Assembly: GCA_016165875.1 (NCBI GenBank)
Contig: JABBOT010000002.1
Coordinates: 23,946,265-24,010,264, forward strand
Direction of reading: 5' to 3'
Source: Acanthopleura granulata
Lineage: Eukaryota > Mollusca > Polyplacophora > Chitonida > Chitonidae
Length of the DNA stretch: 64,000 bases
Below, piece after piece: positions 52,496 through 64,000 of this stretch. Positions within the stretch are counted from its first letter, which is position 1, and each line of letters begins with the position of its first letter. A program made the position numbers and the translations under genes. The notes beneath the pieces were generated by a model. That model was given only the letters and a program-made list of their open reading frames with translations, had not been told where the DNA came from and ran no database searches.

Positions 52496-55400
52496 AACAA
52501 GCCCTTTGTTTATCATTTCTCCTCTCCGATGATGGTACTCGTAAAGAATGAATCCGTTGTCTGATTCCCTTTCCTTTGTCTGGCACGAGAAGAAGAATTC
52601 TAGTTTGCACTATTTCACCACCAGGAGGTTACTTATTGCCATCAACCTGTAAGGTAGCGCTTTACTACCTTGGAGAAGTGGAGCAGACCCTGTATATACG
52701 ACAACATGTGGGCGACTATATTGATTATATGATCCTGAAATAACTCTCTGCTATTTCTGTCACAAAGTTCCGTGGTATTGTCAAATACCATAATAAAGCT
52801 ACCCTATAGAATGTCTGATATTGCCTATATGTAACTCTTGAGGCTCTGTCTCTTTGTTCTATAACATATTGCATTATTTGATAACAAATAGACACAAAAC
52901 AGCTAACTCACCATATGACATGTTGCTTGGTTATGACTGATTGGTTTTGTGTCAAAGAAAATAAGAAACAATGTACCGCTACCAGTGTGGATTTGATGTG
53001 ATGCAGTTTTGTTGCTGAGTCTTAAAGGACAGAGTTATATGAGATCGAGCATTGACAGGTAAGTGGCCTTCACACGATGTCATTTGTCGCAGCGATTTGC
53101 AGAATTCAATAAATTTAAACGTCTGAACTGTAAGGTGATTTCAGTCGAAGTAGTAGTAGTCAAACGGTAGGCTACTAATCATATGAATTCATTTATTCGA
53201 AGTCAGTTCGACAATGTTTTGGTATTCCACGCGAGAAAAGTTTGCGGTTTCCAACTTGAAACTGCCTTAGTATCTTGAGGTGTTGCTAGAGTTAATACCA
53301 CTGTTACTGTCCAAGCAACTAGTGATTTATTAAAAGAAAACGTATAAAACAGTGTAGAATTTAACCTCGAAAGAGGGCATCGTGAGGTTCCAAAGTCTCA
53401 TTTTGACTCTCAATTTATCGGTGGTATTTAATCCCAGATACAAAGAAATTTTAATGTAATCCATGTAATCCATGTACAAGGAGTAGAGGTGAATACTTAA
53501 CAAAGGCTATGTTCAATCTAGTGTATTCTGCAAGTACATTGTTTCACATACCGGTATTGAAATGTGTAGCATACTTTTAAAGACATAAAGACGTAATCAA
53601 AACCAGTCAGTTAGTTTATAACTCGACAAAAGTACTTTTTGTCACCCAACATAGGAGTCTTGTGTTTTTACACCAATGGAGTCGTCCACTCAATACTTCC
53701 ACATTCGCTGTAATATGCAGATGCACCGCTGCTCCAGTCACACCACTAACATGCTGCTCTAATCCAGCAACCGACTGAGCCACGGAGGCTCCCCCGATGG
53801 CTTAGACCTATATGCATGTAACGTTATACACTTTAATCTGTGGACAAAGCAAGCGTCTGTTTTTCACCATGTTACAAATATAGTCAATGTTTCAACACTG
53901 TATCCAAAATGCAAGTTTAATTCTTCCTTCATCTTAGTGAGCATTAGGCGGAAGAAAACACGGACATTAGAAAGTACTGTGAGGATTCAGAGATCGCCCC
54001 ATGTTTGTGTGTATGTGAATAACACGTTTATACAATGCCTAGCCCATGTGTGGAAAACAACCATTGCTTAGGCTACATGTAGGCTTTATTTTCGAGCAAT
54101 CGATTCTACAGGGACAAATTCTGAGGCAAATCTGAACTCTGTTGTATATGATTAACTTTACAGCAATTGTTACGATCCCAGTGGTATATCCATTCACGCG
54201 TTGTTCTTTAGTTCTATTCTGGCAAATTAGAGGGGGAAATATACTGCAATCAAATCTCCACGACTGCTTCTCACGCAACTAAATGCTCGTGCGCATAATC
54301 AAGAGAGTGATTAAATTTCACACAAGATAAAATGCTGCTATGCTTAATTCTGGCACAAATTCCAAATTTTACTGACTTGGTTTTTTCGTCTGGCGAAGGA
54401 TCGTCTGTGGCTGTAAAAATGATAGTGGATATACATATACCTTTATACAAGGGCAGCAGTGAAAAAGATGCTATTTTAGTATTTCACCACATTTAGTATT
54501 TAACACCACAGTAACTGCTGAACCCTGAAGTAACCTGCAGGTTTTCATTTCACTGAGGAGTATGTTACGTTCTGTTATCTTTTAGAGCATAGAAGCCGTA
54601 CTCTGCAATTTAAGTACAAACTGAAAGCACACAAGAGACTTACATAAAGAAAACCCTGACATACTCTTTTCTTACTTGTATACTTTCGATTCCTTTAAAT
54701 CAATGTTGTAAATTATAATTGTGTTTTAGTGGCAAACAGTTAATTCAACACACAAAATTTGACCTGTGAGGTTAAACGTATATTGCTTTAAAATGTCCTG
54801 TGATGGGTTAACATGGGCAAAAAGGCCATGGTGAATGCAACGGCAATCACGATGTGATCTTTCACACTAACCTACTTGGTTTTTTGTTTTCACATTTGCT
54901 GGCATGTCACGGTATAATGGCTTCATCAATACGACCTTTATCGGAAAATGGAAAACAATTAAATGGATACAATTTTCTTATGTAACCTTAATTGGATCGG
55001 AAGTTTTTGAAGCATTAACTGAGCACAGGTCATTGGTAGGCAATGTATAGGTCTTTTGGGACGATCAGTCAGAAGTGTCCGCAAAAAGCCATGGTGACAT
55101 AAGGCTGTAGTCATTAGGCCAGAAAAAAATGGATAAATTTTATACTCTTCCTGGCTCTTTAGAAATGTAGGATTCTGTCTTATGTACCTTAAGACGACTG
55201 CTTGTTCGAATGTGAAACGTTACTCTAATTATTAGTGCAGTAGGACATTATTTAGAAAGAAACTTTGAGTGGTGCAATAAAATATAGCACAGTTGCAAGG
55301 CCATGGTAGGCCTCTAAGTTGGGAATTTATGCCGTATATTTTACTTGCAAGTTGGCATTTTTTGGCTACAGAGGTCGCAAATCCGACAGAATACGAAGGG

Positions 55401-57480
55401 ACCACAACACTACGCCAGGTATAGGCCTACCAAGCAAACTTCCTGGGAGAAAGTTGCACAAGAACTCATAACTGGATTCGAAACACACGACAGTATGATT
55501 TGTGAACCTCCAGAGAGTATTCGATGGACAGCCAGAGCGTCCAAGGACTGTTAATATGGCTACTTAGTTCAATATTCAACAAACCTACCCAAGACCGAGG
55601 GAAGCATCACCTCGTTCTCCAGCTACTATAAAGATTAGGCCTATATGAAATCAAGGCCTATGCCGTGGACTGTATTGGTGATTAGCGAAGCAATAGGTCT
55701 GTCAAAAATACAACGTATCGATCATCTCATGTGCTAAGGATTTGTCCGATTACTGAAGGTTAGCCTTCATTAATTGGGATTTCCACGTCAGACACTGTGA
55801 ATTGTCTGTATGATTCGTACCGCCCGGGGAAATGGAATTTAAAAGTTCGCGTCATCTATGAAAGTTTTTTTGTAAGATCCATCTATCCATCTACCTTGTT
55901 AAGCTAATGACAATGTGACCTTGATTTTTTGGCGAATTTTTCCTTTGCAATTTGAAATCCCGTAGGAGCAAAAACTTGTGTGTCAACAGGGCCGCTTTAA
56001 ATGTATGTCAGCTGAATGGCATAAGGATTGATCTGTGTGTCCTGTAAACACAGATCTGTTAATAACACTACATGGCTTACACACACGGTTAGGCCATCGG
56101 CTCTTTGAGTGGTTTTTGTCTGAGGCTTATGCTGTGTTACAATACTCACAGTGACTTCATAGAAGCGTAACAAAACCGGCTTCCCGGACTCCATCCACGC
56201 TGCAAACTAATTAAAAACATCAATGGCACGCCTGGAAAACGGATATTGTTAGAGGCCTCCGAAGGTTAATTCTGGGTTATTTTGCCCAGTCTCGTAGAAT
56301 GCGCCGTCCCAACCAGAGTCAGGAACTCGTGTGAAAATCCTTTCCGCCAACGATGTTTTTGCAGTTTTTATGAACATCATTTCAGTGCGGTCAGTGCAAT
56401 GGTTACACAAATTGTTGTAAAACCTAATAGATTTGTGCGACAACATCGTTTGATAGTTGATCCCTCCATTATTACGAATTATTCTGCTCGGAGGCCGCAT
56501 TTGTTCTAAATACAGAATCAATAAAATATATATTGACAGTTTCACTACGCTGAGCCCTGATTTTTGGTTATATAGCCCTATCTGTCTAATTCTGCTAGGT
56601 AAAGGAAGACTCAACCATTTCTTCCAATAACAATGTTACTAAATTGTATGTAGGTCGAAGGTACTCGAGATTGTTAGTACTAAACGTCGTCTGTTTGCCT
56701 GTTGCCTCAATGTACGTAGGTCATGGTCTATGTAACACAAAACCAAACGCGATAGCCTTGAAAATCACTTCAGTACCTGAATTGTCACCTGCACAACAGA
56801 AACGACTCCTCGGCATGGATGATGTGGGTAAGGTCTAGTTAGTCGTGTTACTCGGATTATACTAGACAAGACTCTGGGGTGACTTGTGCAAACGGTCAAT
56901 ACGAGCAGGCGGGGGGTAAAATGAGAGAAGAGCGCCCTCTAGGAGTTCACTAACACCTCGCCGAGCCACGACTCTCTCCTTAGACAAACCAACCTAAATC
57001 GATTCTCCGGCAGGGTCAATACCCCCGAGACAAACTCATGATATTTTTATGATGAAAGGCTTTTGTAAAAGCGCAAATGTTGAATGGCAACCAAGAGACT
57101 CCTGAGTCGATCAAAGCAGGTTTGCCCAAGAACTCTTGTTAAGCAACAATACCCGACTAGAGCAAATATTTCTCTTGGGCAACATATTAGGACCCTGGAA
57201 AACGAGTAGTATTGGAGTCCCTGAAGGACTACTGTGCTTAATTTCCAAACGATTATACCATCGATGGTGATCTGTGTCAGTAAACTGTAGGCCCAAGCAG
57301 CCCCGATGGAAACGCACAAAGACTGACGGGTTGATAACGTTTTCGACACTGCCTTATCTTTAGGTGTTGATATGTGAATTTTACATTAATAAAATTGATT
57401 TTTTTAATGATTTTATCAGAATGTTAAAATTGACGTGAAGATAATTCGTGATCTGATAGACTACAGTCTACAGGCTGAAA
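52496..57480. other. Intergenic sequence, no gene recognised
   Basis: No coding exon could be supported. The only identified element is the small SINE head at 53769-53795. Confidence 0.4.
53769..53795 (-). repeat. SINE-like head fragment
   Basis: The minus strand reads GGGGGAGCCTCCGTGGCTCA then GTCGGTT, the tRNA-derived 5' end of the family. The rest of the element is missing. Confidence 0.6.
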
Positions 57481-57539
57481 TGTCACTAATAGCAGCAAAG
57501 AAAGTAGATATTACTAAGTACGACCTGACGAATCACAAA

Positions 57540-60500
57540 ACAGGAAATAAGCTGAATAGTAAAAAAACAGAAAGGAAGTAGACAGTGTGCAGGCTGAATA
57601 GTCAACAAACAGCAAAGGAAGTAGACAGTGCAATGAGCAGGGTGAATAGTCAACAAACAGAAAGGAAGTAGACAGTACAGTGTGCAGGCTGAATAGTCAA
57701 CAAACAGAAAGGAAGTAGACAGTGCAGTGTGCAGGCTGAATAGTCAACAAACAGAAAGGAAGTAGACAGTACAGTGTGCAGGCTGAATAGTCAACAAACA
57801 GCAAAGAAGTAGACAGTACAGTGTGCAGGCTGAATAGTCAACAAACAGAAAGGAAGTAGACAGTGCAATGAGCAGGGTGAATAGTCAACAAACAGAAAGG
57901 AAGTAGACAGTACAGTGTGCAGGCTGAATAGTCAACAAACAGCAAAGAAGTAGACAGTACAGTGTGAAGGCTGAATAGTCAACAAACAGAAAGGAAGTAG
58001 ACAGTACAGTGTGCAGGCTGAATAGTCAAAAAACAGTAAAGAAGTGGACAGTACAGTGTGCAAGCTGAATAGTCAAAAAACAGCAAAGAAGTAGACAGTG
58101 CAGTGAGCAGGGTAAATAGTCAACAAACAGAAAGGAAGTAGACAGTACAGTGTGCAGGCTGAATAGTTAACAAACAGCAAAGAAGTAGACAGTACAGTGT
58201 GCAGGCTGAATAGTCAACAAACAGAAAAGAAGTGGACAGTACAGTGTGCAGGCTGAATAGTCAACAAACAGAAAGGAAGTAGACAGTGCAATGAGCAGGG
58301 TGAATAGTCAACAAACAGAAAGGAAGTAGACAGTACAGTGTGCAGGCAGAATAGTCAACAAACAGCTAAGAAGTAGACAGTACAGTGTGAAGGCTGAATA
58401 GTCAACAAACAGAAAAGAAGTGGACAGTACAGTGTGCAAGCTGAATAGTCAAAAAACAGCAAAGAAGTAGACAGTGCAGTGAGCAGGGTAAATAGTCAAC
58501 AAACAGAAAGGAAGTAGACAGTACAGTGTGAAGGCTGAATAGTCAACAACAGAAAGGAAGTGGACAGTACAGTGTGCAAGCTGAATAGTCAAAAAACAGC
58601 AAAGAAGTAGACAGTGCAGTGAGCAGGGTAAATAGTCAACAAACAGAAAGGAAGTAGACAGTACAGTGTGCAGGCTGAATAGTTAACAAACAGCAAAGAA
58701 GTAGACAGTACAGTGTGCAGGGTGAATAGTCAACAAACAGCAAAGAAGTAGACAGTACAGTGTGCAGGCTGAATAGTCAACAAACAGAAAGGAAGTAGAC
58801 AGTGCAATGAGCAGGGTGAATAGTCAACAAACAGAAAGGAAGTAGACAGTACAGTGTGCAGGCAGAATAGTCAACAAACAGCTAAGAAGTAGACAGTACA
58901 GTGTGCAGGCTGAATAGTCAACAAACAGAAAAGAAGTGGACAGTACAGTGTGCAAGCTGAATAGTCAAAAAACAGCAAAGAAGTAGACAGTGTGCAGGCT
59001 GAATAGTCAACAAACAGCAAAGGAAGTAGACAGTGCAATGAGCAGGGTGAATAGTCAACAAACAGAAAGGAAGTGGACAGTACAGTGTGCAGGGTGAATA
59101 GTTAACAAACAGCAAAGAAGTAGACAGTGCAGTGAGCAGGGTAAATAGTCAACAAACAGAAAGGAAGGAGACAGTACAGTGTGCAAGCTGAATAGTCAAA
59201 AAACAGCAAAGAAGTAGACAGTGCAGTGAGCAGGGTAAATAGTCAACAAACAGAAAGGAAGTAGACAGTACAGTGTGCAGGCTGAATAGTCAACAAACAG
59301 AAAGGAAGTGGACAGTACAGTGTGCAAGCTGAATAGTCAAAAAACAGCAAAGAAGTAGACAGTGCAGTGAGAAGGGTAAATAGTCAACAAACAGAAAGGA
59401 AGTAGACAGTACAGTGTGCAGGCTGAATAGTCAACAAACAGCAAAGAAGTAGAGAGTACAGTGTGCAGGCTGAATAGTCAACAAACAGCAAAGAAGTAGA
59501 CAGTACAGTGTGCAGGCTGAATAGTCAACAAACAGAAAGGAAGTAGACAGTACAGTGTGCAGGGTGAATAGTCAACAAACAGAAAGGAAGTAGACAGTAC
59601 AGTGTGCAGGGTGAATAGTCAACAAACAGAAAGGAAGTAGACAGTACAGTGTGCAGGCTGAATAGTCAAAAAACAGCAAAGAAGTAGACAGTGCAGTGTG
59701 CAGGGTGAATAGTCAACAAACAGAAAGGAAGTAGACAGTACAGTGTGCAGGGTGAATAGTCAACAAACAGAAAGGAAGTAGACAGTACAGTGTGCAGGCT
59801 GAATAGTCAACGAACAGCAAAGAAGTAGACAGTGCAGTGAGCAGGGTGAATAGTCAACAAACAGCAAAGAAGTAGACCGTGCAGTGAGCAGGGTAAATAG
59901 TCAACAAACAGAAAGGAAGTAGACAGTACAGTGTGCAGGCTGAATAGTCAACAAACAGAAAGGAAGTAGACAGTACAGTGTGCAGGCTGAATAGTCAACA
60001 AACAGCAAAGAAGTAGACAGTACAGTGTGCAGGCTGAATAGTCAACAAACAGAAAGGAAGTAGACAGTACAGTGTGCAGGCTGAATAGTCAACAAACAGC
60101 AAAGAAGTAGACAGTGCAGTGTGCAGGGTGAATAGTCAACAAACAGAAAGGTACAAGGCTGAATAGTCAACAAACAGTACAGTGTGCAGGCTGAATAGTC
60201 AACAAACAGAAAGGAAGTAGACAGTACAGTGTGCAGGCTGAATAGTCAACGAACAGCAAAGAAGTAGACAGTGCAGTGAGCAGGGTGAATAGTCAACAAA
60301 CAGCAAAGAAGTAGACAGTGCAGTGAGCAGGGTGAATAGTCAACAAACAGAAAGGAAGTAGACAGTACAGTGTGCAGGCTGAATAGTCAACGAACAGCAA
60401 AGAAGTAGACAGTGCAGTGAGCAGGGTGAATAGTCAACAAACAGCAAAGAAGTAGACCGTGCAGTGAGCAGGGTAAATAGTCAACAAACAGAAAGGAAGT

Positions 60501-61560
60501 AGACAGTACAGTGTGCAGGCTGAATAGTCAACAAACAGAAAGGAAGTAGACAGTACAGTGTGCAGGCTGAATAGTCAACAAACAGCAAAGAAGTAGACAG
60601 TACAGTGTGCAGGCTGAATAGTCAACAAACAGAAAGGAAGTAGACAGTACAGTGTGCAGGCTGAATAGTCAACAAACAGCAAAGAAGTAGACAGTGCAGT
60701 GTGCAGGGTGAATAGTCAACAAACAGAAAGGAAGTAGACAGTACAGTGTGCAGGCTGAATAGTCAACAAACAGAAAGGAAGTAGACAGTACAGTGTGCAG
60801 GCTGAATAGTCAACGAACAGCAAAGAAGTAGACAGTGCAGTGAGCAGGGTGAATAGTCAACAAACAGCAAAGAAGTAGACAGTGCAGTGAGCAGGGTGAA
60901 TAGTCAACAAACAGAAAGGAAGTAGACAGTACAGTGTGCAGGCTGAATAGTCAACAAACAGAAAGGAAGTAGACAGTACAGTGTGCAGGCTGAATAGTCA
61001 ACAAACAGCAAAGAAGTAGACAGTACAGTGTGCAGGCTGAATAGTCAACAAACAGAAAGGAAGTAGACAGTACAGTGTGCAGGCTGAATAGTCAACAAAC
61101 AGCAAAGAAGTAGACAGTGCAGTGTGCAGGGTGAATAGTCAACAAACAGAAAGGAAGTAGACAGTACAGTGTGCAGGCTGAATAGTCAACAAACAGAAAG
61201 GAAGTAGACAGTACAGTGTGCAGGCTGAATAGTCAACGAACAGCAAAGAAGTAGACAGTGCAGTGAGCAGGGTGAATAGTCAACAAACAGAAAGGAAGTA
61301 GACAGTACAATGTGCAGGGTGAATAGTCAACAAACAGAAAGGAAGTAGACAGTACAGTGTGCAGGCTGAATAGTCAACAAACAGAAAGGAAGTAGACAGT
61401 ACAGTGTGCAGGCTGAATAGTCAACGAACAGCAAAGAAGTAGACAGTACAATGTGCAGAGTAATCTGTAGTCACGAAAAAGCAAAGAAAGTAGACAGTAC
61501 AATGTGCAGGGTGAATAGTCAACAAACAGCAAAGGAAGTAGACGGCACAGTGTGGAGGCT
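57540..61560. repeat. 4-kb minisatellite of 47-bp units with a higher-order repeat
   Basis: About 85 copies of a 47-bp unit: GAAGTAGACAGTACAGTGTG, CAGGCTGAATAGTCAACAAA, then CAGAAAG or CAGCAAA. Variants include TGCAGTGAGCAGGGT. Marker units with CAACGAACAGC at 60391, 60814 and 61237 are exactly 423 bp apart (9 x 47), showing a 9-unit higher-order repeat in the 3' third. Diverged units continue to about 61750. Confidence 0.97.
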
Positions 61561-61750
61561 GAATAGTCATGAATATAGTACAGTGTATATGATGGAGAGT
61601 CACAAAGCATCAAAGAAGCCGACAGCCCAGTGTGCAGAGGCACAAACAGCAAGAAAGTAGATAATACAGTGTACATGATGAAGAATGTGGAAGTAGCATG
61701 GGATAGATAGGACAGTGTGCGGACTGCAGGGGCACAAAACAGCAAATGAG

Positions 61751-64000
61751 AAGAGTGTACCGCCCGAGTCACGTCTCTTTAGCATCTTATCGGTTAACTT
61801 TAGGGTGAAGTAGGAAATATGCAAAGTGAGATAAAACATTGTCTGTCTTTCAAGTCGACAGTACTATGTGAGTTCGCATTTTTTGAGTATAATGCACACC
61901 AAAGCACAAGTTCACTTATTGCACTTCAAACATTTCTGTGAAAAAAGGTAAATTATCAGAATAGAATTCATATTACGATCATCTCCTGAGTTGGTAGTAA
62001 GATGGTTCAAGTCATCGCGACCAAGCAGTGGCAGTTTACATGCACGTAACATTATATAACGTCACTGAAGAGAATCTACATGCATGAGTTCACATCAATA
62101 AATCCGCTGTGTCGGGACGGTGATGATAAATCTCCTGACTGTTGACAGATAGACATATGTTAACGCTTACAGTCTTGAGACAATTCCATTTCTTCCACAT
62201 CAGCTTACTGTGGAAGTAACATTTAGAACAACATTAACGGCTAATACAACTATCACTCATTGTCTCTTTATTTGAACACAATTAATAAACCAGTAACAGC
62301 CGACGGGAATTGCTTTTTCTCAAATAACATGTGTTCAAATGGTGACCTGTTTCCTTGAAAATCGTCGTAATAACCACATACTGATATAATAATTAGCACC
62401 TACGTTCATTTCATTTTTTCTCATTCCACAGTCGGCACCGACTGACCCAGGGGCGCGGCTCCGCCAGCCTAACTCTTCGGGTGATTGACACCTCATTTAG
62501 GAAATTAAATCGAGGATGGCAGGGATGAGTGATGGCAATTACAAGCTCAAAATCTGGAACGCTAAATAAGCTCAATGCTTCCCGTCCAATTAAACGAGGA
62601 CATGCATCTATTTTTCACATTTTCGTCACCTCTCCTCATCACACGTTATAGCCCTCAGACATGATTTGACTGTAATGAAATAAAAATTTTCTGCCGGAAA
62701 CACATGCTTAGTGTTAAAGCATTGTCGACAGGGAATAACAGCACAAGAGGTAGCCAAATATCTCATTTTTGTAGGCCTACTGCAACGATATAAAAATCGA
62801 CAAATCCTTGCAAAGTGCGTCATTCTGAATCGTTATTCATAACATAACCTCCTTCCTTGGAGATAAAATAAATCATAATCACCTTACAGAACTTGTAGTG
62901 CAGCATCCTTAAGCTTATACTATATTTTTCTCACAAACAGGCCAGAGTTAATACGATTTTTGTGGCGTCGTGGAGCTAAACGGCGATCTATTGGGTGAAA
63001 TCAATATACATACGCAAGTCATCCTTTTTGATAACCATCTAACATTTTTGAAGCTTCTTTTCATTTACAGGCATACATAAAGGGCGTTTTGCATCTAAAA
63101 CCTTATTAAAAAGCTAACTTTAATCAGCCTATCTCGCGAAAGAGATTCTCCCCCCCCCCCCAAAAAAAATACCAAAATATGACAGATTTAACTAAAAGCG
63201 TATGTATCGGACTGCCCGCTTCATTCCAAAGGATACGTGCAAAGGCGGTCCTGTATTATGTGCTGAGCTTGTTGAGGAAAACAGCACACACCCCGCAGTG
63301 GAGCAGGTACCGCACGCTCCCACAGCCAGCCTTTTGTTCCCAGAAGACCCAGGACGTCGGGACTTCCTCCTGGAATTCCCAAGTATTCATTTATCGAAAC
63401 CACCCTTTATATTCCACCGAAGGAATAATATTACCTTTGCGGATCCAAAGTACACAAAGATATGTGGAGATAATTTAGTTTGGATATAAAGACGCTGGTT
63501 ATTCAGCAAAACGCTGGGTTGACTAAACGCGACCAGACGATAGCCTATCCAGAAAGCTGCGAGTAAATAGGAGGTAATTGTGCTGCTTAACCTAATCCTT
63601 ACTTTCGAGGTATGATCACGTCTTCAGACCTTGAGGAAAATGGGAATGGGGTGACTAGGATACAAACTAAACCATACGGCCATACACATTTCCAGTTACA
63701 GCTTACACGCAGTTACTATGTAACTGTGCCATTCACCTAATCATGTTAAATTGCTACATAATTTAACATATTTAAAATAGATTTGTCTTGTACACTTTAA
63801 AATAAAGTAAGTTCAGGACCATCTATCCAGTTCATCGTCTGGTGCCTCTCAGTATATGGGGAGAAACATTAGTGAGTGATTTTTGTTTGTGACACCATGT
63901 GGTTTTGATAAGGAGCGAAGGGATGGATCTTGTCGGAAAATGAAAGTAATTGGAAATGATCAAGGTGTAATGAAATGTGATTTTCTGCAGGATTTATCGA
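61751..64000. other. Intergenic sequence to the end of the window
   Basis: No gene recognised. The block 62440-62640 contains TGATTGACA and AATTAAAT cores in balanced sequence and may be regulatory. The overlapping frames at 63179-63489 (both strands) resemble nothing known. Confidence 0.35.

Noticed and set aside
57540..61560. Regular repeats that could suggest a CRISPR array
   Set aside because: The whole 47-bp unit repeats with no unique spacers and no cas genes, and the window is animal DNA. It is a minisatellite.
58918..61772. Minus-strand frames with Cys/Leu/Ser-rich repeats (58918-59115, 61374-61772)
   Set aside because: They are translations of the 47-bp minisatellite and end at random where the phase shifts.
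63179..63489. Two overlapping plus-strand frames near the window end
   Set aside because: Neither has recognisable domains, and a third frame is open on the minus strand. Chance is the simplest explanation.

Overview
This is an animal nuclear genome window, most likely from a mollusc or another lophotrochozoan. Genes are interrupted by GT-AG introns, coding density is very low, and there are at least nine copies or fragments of one tRNA-derived SINE-like repeat. A second dispersed repeat of a style common in molluscan genomes is also present. There is no operon structure, phage or CRISPR array. The species cannot be fixed from the sequence.

Two complete protein-coding genes could be rebuilt exon by exon, with matching splice phases throughout. 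The minus-strand gene (5677-13092, 8 exons, about 310 residues) is an ANKRD54-like ankyrin-repeat adaptor. The plus-strand gene (13673-31505, 13 exons, 469 residues) is ALG1, the mannosyltransferase that adds the first mannose to the dolichol-linked N-glycan precursor. They are arranged head to head with 580 bp between start codons, so they probably share a bidirectional promoter. Their known functions do not form one pathway.

Layout: 1-5.5 kb is intergenic sequence with SINE copies. 5.7-13.1 kb is ANKRD54. 13.1-13.7 kb is the shared promoter region. 13.7-31.5 kb is ALG1. Its 7.1-kb intron 7 holds two large minisatellites (about 22-bp and 43-bp units), and its 4-kb intron 12 holds a long foldback inverted repeat. 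From 31.5 to 64 kb I found no convincing protein-coding gene. That stretch holds a 60-bp array, a degenerate 25-bp array with a perfect 30-bp inverted repeat at its edge, a 56-bp array interrupted by a SINE fragment, a possible solo LTR, and a 4-kb minisatellite of 47-bp units. The 3' part of the 4-kb array is organised into a 423-bp higher-order repeat. Several compositionally distinctive blocks may be conserved noncoding elements, but this needs alignment to test.

I did not find a clear undescribed biological system. The most promising leads are a phase-compatible candidate cassette exon in ANKRD54, the foldback element in ALG1 intron 12, the higher-order minisatellite, and a SINE copy with internal unit amplification.
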